A DNA stretch of 64,000 nt from Bacillus sp. NTK071. Its GTDB lineage: Bacteria > Bacillota > Bacilli > Bacillales > Guptibacillaceae. The notes under the pieces are model-generated. The model searched no databases. It worked only from the letters and a program-made list of their open reading frames with translations, and was not told the origin of the DNA. Shown one piece after another: positions 1 through 8,913 of the stretch. The translations under genes were made by a program, and so were the position numbers. Each line of letters starts with the position of its first letter. Position 1 is the stretch's first letter. The stretch spans positions 310,001 to 374,000 of the forward strand of contig NZ_JAFKOI010000001.1 in the NCBI RefSeq assembly GCF_017303315.1. The letters are read 5' to 3'.

Positions 1-206
1 CCGGAGACTTTTTTGGTCGGAAGCAAAGTGGTTTGCCTGAGTTTAAAGTGGCAGATCTTGTTCATGATTACCGCGTTCTTGAAGTGGCGCGAAATGATGC
101 TGCTGCACTCGTTGATTCCAGTGCTTTCTGGGAAGATGCCACATATAGTAGTCTCAGAAACTACCTTACCGAACAAGGCGTATTGAGCGGAGAGAAGCTT
201 GATTAG
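1..206 (+). CDS. recG: ATP-dependent DNA helicase RecG, C-terminal end (partial)
   Basis: The window opens inside a reading frame (first full codon at 3) that ends at a TAG at 204-206. The visible 67 or so residues include [14 protein letters not shown] near the start, the conserved G-x-x-x-G-x-x-Q-x-G-x-P-x-F helicase motif found at the end of RecG, followed by the C-terminal helical tail. RecG reverses and restarts stalled replication forks. It precedes fapR in B. subtilis too, which supports the call. Only the C terminus can be judged. Confidence 0.9.
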   Translation, partial: GDFFGRKQSGLPEFKVADLVHDYRVLEVARNDAAALVDSSAFWEDATYSSLRNYLTEQGVLSGEKLD

Positions 207-207
207 C

Positions 208-236
208 TTGCATAATCAATCAGCTCGGTATATACT
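208..236 (+). promoter_or_regulatory. Promoter of the fapR operon
   Basis: TTGCAT (208-213), a 17-base spacer and TATACT (231-236) form a good sigma-A promoter starting at the recG stop codon. The predicted start point lies inside the FapR-type dyad just downstream, as expected for a repressible promoter. Confidence 0.7.
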
Positions 237-241
237 ACCTT

Positions 242-258
242 TTAGGACCTAGTCATAA
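242..258 (+). promoter_or_regulatory. Candidate FapR operator
   Basis: TTAGGACCTAGTCATAA is an interrupted dyad (TTA-GAC...GTC-TAA) placed a few bases after the -10 hexamer. It resembles the 17-base FapR operator known upstream of fapR and fab genes in Bacillus. FapR is released by malonyl-CoA, so this would be autoregulation of the operon. The match is from memory of the consensus; the dyad itself is seen directly. Confidence 0.7.
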
Positions 259-265
259 GACTGAG

Positions 266-293
266 ATAAAGAGGATCTAATGATCCTCTTTAT
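266..293 (+). terminator. Hairpin in the fapR leader
   Basis: A perfect 12-bp stem (266-277 with 282-293) with a TAAT loop. Only a short T run follows. It may end read-through from recG, but it lies downstream of the fapR promoter and would therefore also sit in the fapR leader transcript. Confidence 0.5.
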
Positions 294-327
294 CCGTTTA
301 TTAATGCTAGATAGGCGGCGGTAGTGA

Positions 328-885
328 ATGAAAAGGAGTAAAAAGGATCGGCAGAAGCAACTAAAAGAAACGATTGAAAGTACGCCATTTATTACGGATG
401 AAGAACTCGCAGATAAATTTAAGGTGAGTATCCAAACCATAAGACTGGATCGGCTCGAACTTTCAATACCAGAATTAAGAGAGCGTATTAAGTATGTTGC
501 TCAGCAACAGCTTGATGAAGTTAAAGCATTACCAATTGATGAAGTTATTGGACAAATCATTGATTTGCAGCTGGATGAAAGTGCAATTTCGATTCTAGAT
601 ATTCGACCTGAGCACGTATTTTCTAGAAATAAGATTGCTAGAGGGCATCATTTATTCGCACAAGCAAATTCGCTTGCAGTTGCAATTATTAATGATGAAC
701 TAGCACTGACTGCGAGAGCGAATATACGCTTTTCAAGTCAGGTAAAAGAAGGAGAGCGAGTGGTAGCTAAGGCAAACGTCACTGACCAAAGTAAGGACAG
801 AACAACGGTGGAAGTTAATAGTTTCGTTCACAATGAGAATGTCTTTTCTGGTGAGTTTGTTATGTATCGCTCCACTAAATCCTGA
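328..885 (+). CDS. fapR: Fatty acid and phospholipid biosynthesis repressor FapR
   Basis: 185 residues, close to the usual 188. The first ~60 residues form a DeoR-like helix-turn-helix ([22 protein letters not shown]). The rest is a hot-dog fold effector domain that binds malonyl-CoA in characterised FapR proteins. In the B. subtilis family it represses plsX, fabD, fabG and other lipid genes until malonyl-CoA accumulates. The start at 328 is preceded by a weak GGCGG-type ribosome site. It heads the operon fapR-plsX-fabD-fabG-acpP, with plsX beginning 11 bases after its stop. Confidence 0.96.
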   Translation: MKRSKKDRQKQLKETIESTPFITDEELADKFKVSIQTIRLDRLELSIPELRERIKYVAQQQLDEVKALPIDEVIGQIIDLQLDESAISILDIRPEHVFSRNKIARGHHLFAQANSLAVAIINDELALTARANIRFSSQVKEGERVVAKANVTDQSKDRTTVEVNSFVHNENVFSGEFVMYRSTKS

Positions 886-896
886 AGGGAAGTTGA

Positions 897-1898
897 ATGA
901 ATATGAGACTTGCGATAGATGCAATGGGCGGCGACAATGCGCCTCACTCCATTATTGATGGCGTATACGAAGCGATTGAAGCTTTTTCTGATCTTTCCGT
1001 TACCATTGTTGGAGATGAAGAAAAACTTAAACCGCTTCTTAAAGGTAACAAAGATCGTATTTCAATTTTACACACAGAAGAATACATATCATCGGAAGAT
1101 CAGCCGGTAAGGGCAGTCCGAAGAAAGAAAAAGGCATCAATGGTGCTTGCTGTTAATGAAGTGAAGGAAGGACGGGCCGATGCAGCTATTTCTGCTGGGA
1201 ACACTGGGGCATTGATGGCAGCTGGTCTGTTGTATATCGGTCGCATTGAAGGAATAGATCGTCCTGGTCTTGCACCTACACTTCCAACCATTGATGAAAA
1301 AGGGTTTGTCTTGCTTGATGTAGGGGCTAACATGGATGCAAAACCAGAACACTTGCTACAATATGCCCATATGGGTTCCATTTACGCCGAGAAGGTTCGG
1401 GGAGTAAACAATCCCCGTGTTGGTCTTTTAAACATTGGAACAGAAGAAGGAAAAGGAAATGAACTAAGTAAAGAAGCATTTACTCTCCTTCAAGATAGCG
1501 GTCTTAACTTTGTAGGGAACGTCGAATCACGAGATATTCTGTTTAATGAAGCCGACGTTGTGGTGTGTGATGGATTTTCAGGAAATCTGGTTTTGAAGAC
1601 GATTGAGGGAACAGCTCTTACAATGTTTAAAATGTTAAAAGAAGAGCTAACCAGTTCATTGACGAGTAAAATGGCAGCGGGCGTTCTGAAACCTAAATTG
1701 AAGAATTTAAAAAGCAAACTTGATTACTCAGAATACGGCGGGGCTGGACTATTCGGTCTTCGCGCTCCGGTTATTAAAGCACATGGGTCATCCAATGGTC
1801 GTGCTGTTTTTAGTGCTATTAAACAGGCACGTATGATGGTGACTGGTAATGTTGTATCAGCTATTCAAACATCGCTCAAACAGGAAGGGGATCAATAA
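897..1898 (+). CDS. plsX: Phosphate acyltransferase PlsX
   Basis: 333 residues, full length for the family. The N terminus [14 protein letters not shown] is the PlsX signature. The enzyme converts acyl-ACP and phosphate to acyl-phosphate, the donor for PlsY in phosphatidic acid synthesis; it is a peripheral membrane protein. An ATG at 897 sits 6 bases after GAAGGGA; a second ATG at 903 matches the start of some homologues but has poorer spacing. The stop overlaps the fabD start by one base, indicating translational coupling. Confidence 0.97.
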   Translation: MNMRLAIDAMGGDNAPHSIIDGVYEAIEAFSDLSVTIVGDEEKLKPLLKGNKDRISILHTEEYISSEDQPVRAVRRKKKASMVLAVNEVKEGRADAAISAGNTGALMAAGLLYIGRIEGIDRPGLAPTLPTIDEKGFVLLDVGANMDAKPEHLLQYAHMGSIYAEKVRGVNNPRVGLLNIGTEEGKGNELSKEAFTLLQDSGLNFVGNVESRDILFNEADVVVCDGFSGNLVLKTIEGTALTMFKMLKEELTSSLTSKMAAGVLKPKLKNLKSKLDYSEYGGAGLFGLRAPVIKAHGSSNGRAVFSAIKQARMMVTGNVVSAIQTSLKQEGDQ

Positions 1899-2839
1899 TG
1901 GGTAAAACAGCATTTTTATTTCCAGGACAGGGTTCACAGGCTGTCGGGATGGGGCAAGCTTTTATGGAAGCTTACTCAGTATCGAAGGATGTTTTTACTG
2001 AAGCAGACAACCGATTGGATTACGAATTAACCAAACTTATTATGAATGGCCCGATCGAAACGTTAACAAGAACTGAAAATACACAGCCTGCTCTCGTAAC
2101 AGCAAGTGTTGCTGTGCTTGAAGCTCTTCGTGAAAAAGGGATTACAGCAGACTACACAGCAGGACATAGTCTTGGAGAATACTCGGCCCTTGTCGCTTCT
2201 GGAGCTCTTTCGTTTTCAGATGCTGTTTTCGCTGTTCGAAACCGTGGATTGTATATGGAGGAAGCAGTTCCTTCTGGTGAAGGTGCAATGGCAGCAATCA
2301 TGGGAATGGAACGAGAGGCACTACAACAAGTTGTTGATGATGTATCTGCTTCAACTGCTACTGTTCAACTCGCTAACTTAAATAGTCCAGGACAGATTGT
2401 TATTTCAGGTGCTAAAGAAGGCGTTGAGAAAGCATCAGAGGTTGCGAAAGAAAAAGGAGCAAGACGGGTCATCCCGTTGCAAGTTAGCGGACCTTTTCAT
2501 TCTAGTTTAATGAAACCCGCTGCTGATAAACTTTCAAGCATATTAGAAGGTATTGAAATTAAAGATGCTTCGATTCCTGTTATTGCGAATGTAACAGCAG
2601 AACCTTCTACTTCGGCAGAAGAAATTCATGATCACCTTTTAAAGCAAATTTATTCACCAGTATTATGGGAAGATACAGTACGTAAACTCATGGATCTTGG
2701 AGTAGACACATTTATTGAAGTTGGACCCGGAAATGTCTTATCTGGATTAGTGAAAAAGGTAAACCGTCGTGCATCTGTTCATGCAGTTAGTACACCGGAA
2801 CAGCTTGATCAACTAATTGAAAAGTTAGGGGAGGAATAA
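1898..2839 (+). CDS. fabD: Malonyl-CoA:ACP transacylase FabD
   Basis: 313 residues. The GQGSQ motif is at 10-14, the nucleophile elbow GHSLG at 89-93 (Ser91) and the catalytic His at 201 in GPFHSSLM. It transfers malonyl from CoA to ACP, supplying the elongation unit for type II fatty acid synthesis. It starts on the last base of plsX (TAATG) and is followed three bases later by fabG. Confidence 0.98.
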   Translation: MGKTAFLFPGQGSQAVGMGQAFMEAYSVSKDVFTEADNRLDYELTKLIMNGPIETLTRTENTQPALVTASVAVLEALREKGITADYTAGHSLGEYSALVASGALSFSDAVFAVRNRGLYMEEAVPSGEGAMAAIMGMEREALQQVVDDVSASTATVQLANLNSPGQIVISGAKEGVEKASEVAKEKGARRVIPLQVSGPFHSSLMKPAADKLSSILEGIEIKDASIPVIANVTAEPSTSAEEIHDHLLKQIYSPVLWEDTVRKLMDLGVDTFIEVGPGNVLSGLVKKVNRRASVHAVSTPEQLDQLIEKLGEE

Positions 2840-2842
2840 CAA

Positions 2843-3583
2843 ATGGCTGAAAATAAAACGGCACTTGTTACAGGTGCTTCTCGTGGAATTGGACGAGCAA
2901 TTGCTCTTGAACTTGCTGCGCAAGGGATGAATGTAGCTGTAAACTACGCTGGAAGTGAAGCGAAAGCGATGAGCGTTGTTGAAGAAATTAAGGCAGCAGG
3001 TGGACAAGCCATAGCGATTAAAGCAAACGTTGCTAGCATGGAAGAAGTTCAGAGTATGATTAAAGAAGTTGTAGGAACATTTGGTAGCCTTGAAGTGCTT
3101 GTCAATAATGCGGGGATTACACGTGATAATCTTATTATGAGAATGAAGGAAGAAGAATGGGACGCAGTCATTGACACCAATTTAAAAGGCGTATTTAACT
3201 GTACGAAATCAGTAACGCGTCAAATGATGAAGCAACGTTACGGTAGGATCGTCAATGTAGCTTCAGTTGTTGGTGTAGCTGGTAATGCTGGTCAAGCTAA
3301 CTACGTTGCTGCGAAGGCTGGGGTTATTGGGTTAACGAAAACAACTGCGAAAGAGCTTGCAAGCCGTAATATCACAGTGAATGCTCTTGCGCCAGGTTTC
3401 ATTGAAACAGATATGACAGATGAACTTTCGGATGATGTGAAAAGTGGCATGAAAGGCCAAATTCCTCTTGGAAGACTAGGAGCTGCTGAAGATATCGCGA
3501 AAGCTACTAAATTCCTTGTATCTGATGATGCTAATTACATTACAGGCCAAACGCTTCATATAGACGGCGGCATGGTAATGTAA
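2843..3583 (+). CDS. fabG: 3-oxoacyl-ACP reductase FabG
   Basis: 246 residues, a short-chain dehydrogenase. The NADPH-binding motif TGASRGIG is at 10-17, NNAG at 88-91, and the catalytic triad is Ser141, Tyr154 and Lys158 (YVAAK). It reduces 3-oxoacyl-ACP in each elongation round. GGGGAGGAATAAC precedes the ATG, partly inside fabD's end, so it is translationally linked to fabD and is part of the FapR operon. Confidence 0.97.
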   Translation: MAENKTALVTGASRGIGRAIALELAAQGMNVAVNYAGSEAKAMSVVEEIKAAGGQAIAIKANVASMEEVQSMIKEVVGTFGSLEVLVNNAGITRDNLIMRMKEEEWDAVIDTNLKGVFNCTKSVTRQMMKQRYGRIVNVASVVGVAGNAGQANYVAAKAGVIGLTKTTAKELASRNITVNALAPGFIETDMTDELSDDVKSGMKGQIPLGRLGAAEDIAKATKFLVSDDANYITGQTLHIDGGMVM

Positions 3584-3599
3584 CTTTTCGTTCAATGTC

Positions 3600-3628
3600 T
3601 AGTTTTTTTACTTTATATATCCTATAAT
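3600..3628 (+). promoter_or_regulatory. Possible internal promoter for acpP
   Basis: A perfect -10 hexamer TATAAT (3623-3628) lies 22 bases before the acpP start. The -35 region (TAGTTT at 17-base spacing) is poor. ACP is needed in large excess over the other fab products, so extra transcription would make sense, but this is an inference. Confidence 0.4.
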
Positions 3629-3650
3629 AGCTTGAGGGGAGGTGAGTCTA

Positions 3651-3884
3651 ATGGCAGATACACTAGAGCGTGTAACAAAGATTATTGTTGATCGTCTTGG
3701 AGTTGAAGAATCTGAGATTAAACCAGAAGCTTCTTTCAAAGACGACCTTGGTGCCGATTCCCTTGATGTAGTGGAATTAGTCATGGAACTTGAAGATGAA
3801 TTTGATCTTGAAATTTCTGATGAAGATGCTGAGAAAATTGTAACAGTTGGCGATGTAATTGATTACATAAACAGCCATCAATAA
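3651..3884 (+). CDS. acpP: Acyl carrier protein
   Basis: 77 residues, very acidic, with the phosphopantetheine attachment motif GADSLD centred on Ser37. It carries growing acyl chains for the Fab enzymes and also feeds PlsX and dipartite lipid pathways. The ATG at 3651 follows a strong GGGGAGGTGA site; an in-frame GTG at 3642 lies inside that site and is not the likely start. It is the last gene of the fapR operon and is followed by hairpins. Confidence 0.98.
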   Translation: MADTLERVTKIIVDRLGVEESEIKPEASFKDDLGADSLDVVELVMELEDEFDLEISDEDAEKIVTVGDVIDYINSHQ

Positions 3885-3913
3885 TCTTCAGGGTATACCT
3901 GAAGTTGTGGAGT

Positions 3914-3937
3914 AAGCCCCGCTCGCCGGGGCTTTAT
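3914..3937 (+). terminator. Terminator after acpP
   Basis: AAGCCCCG / CGGGGCTT, an 8-bp GC-rich stem with a 5-base loop followed by TATT. A second 7-bp hairpin (CTTCAGG / CCTGAAG, 3886-3904) lies just upstream. The T run is short, so termination may be partial. Confidence 0.75.
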
Positions 3938-3999
3938 TCCCTTTCATGAAAGAGAATCTCAATCAACTAAGATGATATTGATAAGTCGTGGAGGTATCT

Positions 4000-4791
4000 A
4001 TGTCCAAATCTAAACAATCACCAAAAACGAGAGCAAGACGTTACAAACCTAAGCATTCACGACAACTCGTGGTTGGAGACGCGACTAGATCGCAATTCGC
4101 TGCATTTCAAGAGGAAATTGGTGTATCGTTCGAAAATGAGCAGCTGCTATTTCAGGCTTTTACCCATTCATCCTATGTGAATGAGCATCGACTGCATCCG
4201 CAAATGGATAATGAACGTCTTGAATTTCTTGGAGATGCTGTACTTGAGCTCACAATATCAAGATACTTATATGAGAAATACCCGAACATGAGTGAAGGGC
4301 AACTAACAAAGCTCAGGGCTGCAATTGTTTGTGAACCATCACTTGTTCAATTCGCGAACGATTTAAATTTCGGACATCTTGTCCTTTTGGGTAAGGGTGA
4401 GGAAATGACAGGAGGAAGAATGAGGCCTGCACTACTCGCTGATGTGTTCGAATCATTTGTCTGCGCACTGTATCTTGATCGAGGTCTTGAAGTCGTCTTT
4501 GAATTTCTTGAGAAGTTTGTCTATCCGAAGATTAATGCCGGTGCTTTTTCTCATGTGATGGATTATAAAAGCCAACTTCAAGAAGTCATTCAACGTGAAG
4601 GACTTGGAGGAATTGATTATGTCATTACCGACGAAAAAGGTCCTGCGCACAATAGAGAGTTTTCTTCAAAAGTCATGTTGAATGGAAATGATCTTGGTGT
4701 TGGAATTGGGCGCTCAAAGAAAGAAGCCGAACAAATGGCAGCACAAAAAGCACTTTTGAATTTAAAAGAACGCAACGAAAAAGAATCCTGA
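4000..4791 (+). CDS. rnc: Ribonuclease III
   Basis: 263 residues. A basic N-terminal extension (~30 residues) precedes the nuclease domain with the signature [12 protein letters not shown] near 72-83, and a double-stranded RNA-binding domain occupies the last ~70 residues (ending [16 protein letters not shown]). It cleaves dsRNA in rRNA, scRNA and some mRNA processing. ATG at 4000 follows GTGGAGG; an in-frame GTG at 3988 overlaps that site and is less likely. Its stop codon lies inside the stem of a bidirectional terminator. Confidence 0.97.
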   Translation: MSKSKQSPKTRARRYKPKHSRQLVVGDATRSQFAAFQEEIGVSFENEQLLFQAFTHSSYVNEHRLHPQMDNERLEFLGDAVLELTISRYLYEKYPNMSEGQLTKLRAAIVCEPSLVQFANDLNFGHLVLLGKGEEMTGGRMRPALLADVFESFVCALYLDRGLEVVFEFLEKFVYPKINAGAFSHVMDYKSQLQEVIQREGLGGIDYVITDEKGPAHNREFSSKVMLNGNDLGVGIGRSKKEAEQMAAQKALLNLKERNEKES

Positions 4792-4816
4792 TGCTAGCTC
4801 AGGATTCTTTTTCGTT
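4774..4816. terminator. Bidirectional terminator between rnc and the yfkK-like gene
   Basis: A perfect 18-bp inverted repeat (AACGAAAAAGAATCCTGA and its complement) with a 7-base loop TGCTAGC. One arm ends in AAAAAG and the other in CTTTTT, so it carries a T run on both strands. It serves rnc (+) and the convergent minus-strand gene. Confidence 0.88.
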
Positions 4817-4873
4817 ACAATGGAAGTGAGCCATTACTTATTGGTCATCTTCTAAAGTGAATAAGGAATTTAA

Positions 4874-5098
4874 TTATGATACGCGCATTTTACCAAGTTC
4901 AGCTAGCAACGCTTGCATCTCAGCAACGCTAAGAGAATCCTTCTTGTTTACCATGACGTAAATTTCATGAATATCTTCATATGAAGATAGATCGAATGAT
5001 TCTGGTTGAATCATACCAGCGTTGATAACCTGCATTTTTTCTTTAATTCCTTCGACCATAAATGCTAGATTTTCTTCTGATTTAATTGAAAGATCCAT
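4874..5098 (-). CDS. DUF1128 family protein, YfkK-like
   Basis: 74 residues, acidic and helical, recognised as the short DUF1128/YfkK family of Bacillales (MDLSIKSEENLAF; INAGMIQPE; SVAEMQALLAELGKMR). The function of the family is unknown. The ATG at 5096-5098 (minus strand) has AGGTGG five bases upstream; a GTG three codons earlier is inside that site. It is the only minus-strand gene in the window and interrupts the usual rnc-smc adjacency. A plausible promoter and a perfect palindrome lie upstream. Confidence 0.85.
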   Translation of the reverse strand: MDLSIKSEENLAFMVEGIKEKMQVINAGMIQPESFDLSSYEDIHEIYVMVNKKDSLSVAEMQALLAELGKMRVS

Positions 5099-5135
5099 GA
5101 ATACCACCTGCCTTATTAGTCATTTAAAACGATAG

Positions 5136-5152
5136 ATAACACAATGTGTTAT
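5136..5152. promoter_or_regulatory. Perfect palindrome upstream of the yfkK-like gene
   Basis: ATAACACA-A-TGTGTTAT is a perfect 8-1-8 inverted repeat. It begins 7 bases downstream of a possible minus-strand -10 hexamer, so it would cover the transcription start. This is the geometry of a repressor operator. The binding protein is unknown. Confidence 0.5.
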
Positions 5153-5159
5153 TACGTTA

Positions 5160-5188
5160 TGTATAGAGCCATGCGACTCTCATGATAA
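5160..5188 (-). promoter_or_regulatory. Candidate promoter of the yfkK-like gene
   Basis: Read on the minus strand: TTATCA (5188-5183), 17 bases, TATACA (5165-5160). Each hexamer matches 4 of 6 consensus bases. Confidence 0.45.
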
Positions 5189-5330
5189 CTGAACCGCTTG
5201 GGCTTTTCTAATTGTAACATGTCTTAGCTCGGTATCGTAGAGGGCATTGTTTTATGATAAAATAAGACAGTTAGTGAAAGTATTATACTTGATTTGCATA
5301 CATAGATGAAACAGATGAGGGGGAAAGATG

Positions 5331-8300
5331 ATGTTCCTCAAACGATTAGATGTAGTCGGCTTTAAATCATTTGCCGATCGTATTTCAGTTGAGTTTGTCC
5401 CAGGAGTAACATCAGTTGTCGGACCAAACGGTAGCGGCAAAAGCAATATTAATGACGCCATTCGGTGGGTACTTGGTGAACAATCAGCCAGGTCACTTAG
5501 AGGCGCTAAAATGGAAGATATCATTTTCGCAGGTAGTGATACAAGGAAAGCTGTAAATCTGGCAGAAGTAACACTAACCCTAGATAATACAAATCAATAC
5601 CTACCAATTGATTATAACGAAGTAAGCGTAACAAGACGTGTTTACCGTTCCGGAGATAGTGAGTATTTATTAAATAACCAAACATGTCGTCTTAAAGATA
5701 TTATTGAACTCTTTATGGATTCCGGTCTTGGAAAAGAATCGTTTTCAATTATTGGACAAGGTAGAATAGAGGAAATCCTCAGTAGTAAGTCAGAAGAGCG
5801 TCGCAAAATCTTTGAAGAAGCGGCGGGTGTTCTGAAATACAAAACCCGTAAAGTGAAAGCGGAAAATAGGCTTAAGGAAACGGAAGATAACCTGCATAGA
5901 GTAGAGGACATTCTCTATGAACTTGAAGATCAAGTAGAGCCGCTTCGAATGCAAGCATCCATTGCAAAGGATTACTTACAAAAGCGTGAAGATCTTGAGA
6001 AATTTGAAGCTGCGCTCACTGTACATGAAATTGAAGAGTACCATAAGGCGTGGAAGCAGAAAACAGCAGAGCTCGACTCACTGAAGAATAAAGAAAGTCA
6101 TCTAGCAGCATCTGTTCAAGAGAAGAAGAACGAGCTTACTGATGCAAGAGTGAAGCTTGATCAATCAGAACGTGATCTGGAAATGTACCAGCAAAAGCTC
6201 CTTGATACAAGTGAAGAACTTGAGAAACTCGAAGGTAAAAAGGAAGTTCTGAAGGAACGAAAGAAAAACGCTCACCAAAATCGCACGAATCTGAAAGAAC
6301 GAATAACCTTTTTGAATGAGAAAAAGAGTTATTACGAACAAGAGATTGACCATCATCGAAAAAGATTTGAGCAACAAAGGAAAGAACTTGGCGATCTGAA
6401 AAGTAAGCTTAGAAAAGAAACAGAGCTTCTTTCTGATATTGAGCAAGATATCGAGTTAGAGCTTGACCGCCTTAAGTCCGATTATTTCGAGCTTCTGAAC
6501 GAACAAGCATCGATTCGGAACGAAAATCGTTATCTTCAAGATCAACTGGCGGTTCTTACTCAGCGGAAACAGCGGCTAGATGGTGATAACCATAAGTATA
6601 TTGAAGAGCGTAGCACTGTGGATGATAAAAAGAAGAATCTTTCAAATGAACTGACCGAATCCAAAAAACAACTTGAAGCACACGTGTCTCGCTTTTACAA
6701 AAGTAAGCATGATGTGGAAGAGAAGAAAAAGTCACTAGGTGAGAAAGAATCCAAGCTCTACCAAGCATATCAGTATATTCAGCAGTACAAATCAAAGAAA
6801 GAAATGCTTGAGGAAATGCAGGATGATTATGCGGGGTTCTTCCAGGGCGTTAAAGAAGTACTCAAAGCGCGAGAAGACCTTGAGGGTATTGAAGGCGCCA
6901 TCGCTGAGCTTATCACAGTGCCAAAAGAAGTAGAAACAGCACTTGAAACTGCCCTTGGTGGTGCTATGCAAAATGTGGTTGTACGTGATGAAGCTGCTGG
7001 ACGAAAAGCCATCACTTTTCTGAAGAATAATCGTTCAGGTCGAGCAACGTTTCTACCATTAACTGTCATCAAGTCTAGAAGAATTTCTGGATATGATCTC
7101 GAGCGAATCAAACAGCATGATGCTTTTGTAGGTGTAGCTTCTGATCTTATTAAATTTGATCCGAAGTATGAAGCTGTTATCGAGAATCTACTAGGTTCAG
7201 TTCTTATCGCAAAAGAATTGAAAGGCGCAAACGAACTTGCAAAAATAATGCAATACCGAACGCGTATCGTAACACTTGAAGGTGATGTGGTTAACCCAGG
7301 CGGATCGATGAGTGGAGGAAGTGTTAAGCAAAAATCTTCTTCACTTCTTAGTCGTCAGCGTGAACTTGAAGTGCTTGAGAAGAAACTTGCTGATATGCAG
7401 CAAAAAACGGCAGTAGTAGAGCAAGAAATTAAACAGGAAAAAGTGCATTTAAGTGAACTTGAAGAGAACCTTGATGCTATGCGAGAGCAAGGAGAAAACC
7501 TAAGGCTTCAAGAGCAATCCCTTCTCGGTGACCTAAGAGCTATCGAAAGCGAAGAGCGAAACACAAATGAGCGACTTCAACTTTATGATCGCGAGAAAAA
7601 AGCAATAGATGAAGAGGAAGAAACGCACCAGAATCGAAACGTTTACCTGTCTGAACGATTGGAAACAATCACAAATCAGGCAGCGTCGCTAGAAGAGAAA
7701 ATTGAGAATCTGACTGCTAAAAAACAAACCCAGCAATCATCTCGTGAAACGATTCAAGCGGAAATTACTGAGTTAAAAGTGAAAGTAGCTGAACATCAAC
7801 AATTATTCCAAAACCAAAAGGAGACGCTTGACCGATTAACGTCAGAACAAAATGAAACGATAGAACAGCTACATGACACGACTGAAGAGCATACCCTTTT
7901 ATCTGAAGCCATGTCTTCCAATTCGAATGGTGAGGAAAAGCTCGATCAGAATATTGTCACCTATCGAGCTCAGAAAGAAGATCTCCTCATAACTCTTCAA
8001 CATGAACGTGAAGTGAAACTTACTTTACAGAGTGATATCTCAGTAATAAGTAGCAATCTCGATAAATTAGTAGCTGAAGAAAAGCAATTGTCAGGTCTCA
8101 TGCAGGCTGTAGAAGTGCGAATTAATAGGCTTGATGTAGAACTAGAAAATCGATTAACAATTTTGAGTGAAGAATATGAGTTAACGTATGAGGCAGCCAA
8201 AGAAAAGCACGTTTTAACAGTAGAGCCTGATGAAGCGAAACGAAAGCTTAAGCTTATTAAGATTGAAATTGATGAACTTGGTACAGTGAATCTTGGTGCG

Positions 8301-8894
8301 ATCGATGAATATGATCGCGTAAATGAACGGTTTACGTTCCTCAGTGAGCAACAATCAGACCTTCTTCAAGCAAAAGAGACGCTTTATCATGTTATTGATG
8401 AAATGGATCAGGAAATGAAGAAACGATTTGAAGAAACGTTTACAAAAATCCGCTATCATTTCCAAATTGTGTTTAAAGAGTTGTTTGGTGGAGGAAAGGC
8501 AGACCTTGTTTTAACAGATCCAGATAACCTTCTAACGACGGGTGTGGATATTCTAGCGCAACCGCCAGGTAAAAAGCTTCAGCATCTAGCGCTTCTTTCG
8601 GGTGGAGAACGAGCATTCACAGCTATTGCTCTTCTGTTCTCAATCTTGAAAGTCCGCCCTGTGCCTTTCTGTGTATTAGATGAAGTGGAAGCTGCACTCG
8701 ATGATGCGAATGTTGGCAGATTTGCGAAATATTTAAAGCAGTTTAGTGAGAAAACCCAATTTATTGTCATTACTCATAGAAAAGGTACGATGGAAGAGTC
8801 TGACGTGCTTTATGGGGTAACAATGCAGGAGTCGGGTGTATCAAGACTCGTATCGGTTAGACTGGAAGAATCGAAACAATTGATATCGCAATAA
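5331..8894 (+). CDS. smc: Chromosome segregation ATPase SMC
   Basis: 1187 residues, the usual size. Walker A GPNGSGKSN is at 31-39, followed by long heptad-rich coiled coils (about 170-500 and 670-1000). The hinge lies near 500-670 (includes GGSMSGGSV). The ABC signature LSGGERA and Walker B VLDEVEAALDD are at the C-terminal head. SMC dimers with ScpA/ScpB condense and align the origin-proximal chromosome. Two ATGs exist (5328 and 5331); 5331 gives 7-base spacing from GAGGGGG and the family's MFLKRLD start. ftsY follows after 19 bases. Confidence 0.98.
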   Translation: MFLKRLDVVGFKSFADRISVEFVPGVTSVVGPNGSGKSNINDAIRWVLGEQSARSLRGAKMEDIIFAGSDTRKAVNLAEVTLTLDNTNQYLPIDYNEVSVTRRVYRSGDSEYLLNNQTCRLKDIIELFMDSGLGKESFSIIGQGRIEEILSSKSEERRKIFEEAAGVLKYKTRKVKAENRLKETEDNLHRVEDILYELEDQVEPLRMQASIAKDYLQKREDLEKFEAALTVHEIEEYHKAWKQKTAELDSLKNKESHLAASVQEKKNELTDARVKLDQSERDLEMYQQKLLDTSEELEKLEGKKEVLKERKKNAHQNRTNLKERITFLNEKKSYYEQEIDHHRKRFEQQRKELGDLKSKLRKETELLSDIEQDIELELDRLKSDYFELLNEQASIRNENRYLQDQLAVLTQRKQRLDGDNHKYIEERSTVDDKKKNLSNELTESKKQLEAHVSRFYKSKHDVEEKKKSLGEKESKLYQAYQYIQQYKSKKEMLEEMQDDYAGFFQGVKEVLKAREDLEGIEGAIAELITVPKEVETALETALGGAMQNVVVRDEAAGRKAITFLKNNRSGRATFLPLTVIKSRRISGYDLERIKQHDAFVGVASDLIKFDPKYEAVIENLLGSVLIAKELKGANELAKIMQYRTRIVTLEGDVVNPGGSMSGGSVKQKSSSLLSRQRELEVLEKKLADMQQKTAVVEQEIKQEKVHLSELEENLDAMREQGENLRLQEQSLLGDLRAIESEERNTNERLQLYDREKKAIDEEEETHQNRNVYLSERLETITNQAASLEEKIENLTAKKQTQQSSRETIQAEITELKVKVAEHQQLFQNQKETLDRLTSEQNETIEQLHDTTEEHTLLSEAMSSNSNGEEKLDQNIVTYRAQKEDLLITLQHEREVKLTLQSDISVISSNLDKLVAEEKQLSGLMQAVEVRINRLDVELENRLTILSEEYELTYEAAKEKHVLTVEPDEAKRKLKLIKIEIDELGTVNLGAIDEYDRVNERFTFLSEQQSDLLQAKETLYHVIDEMDQEMKKRFEETFTKIRYHFQIVFKELFGGGKADLVLTDPDNLLTTGVDILAQPPGKKLQHLALLSGGERAFTAIALLFSILKVRPVPFCVLDEVEAALDDANVGRFAKYLKQFSEKTQFIVITHRKGTMEESDVLYGVTMQESGVSRLVSVRLEESKQLISQ

Positions 8895-8913
8895 CAAACA
8901 AGGGGGATCATTT

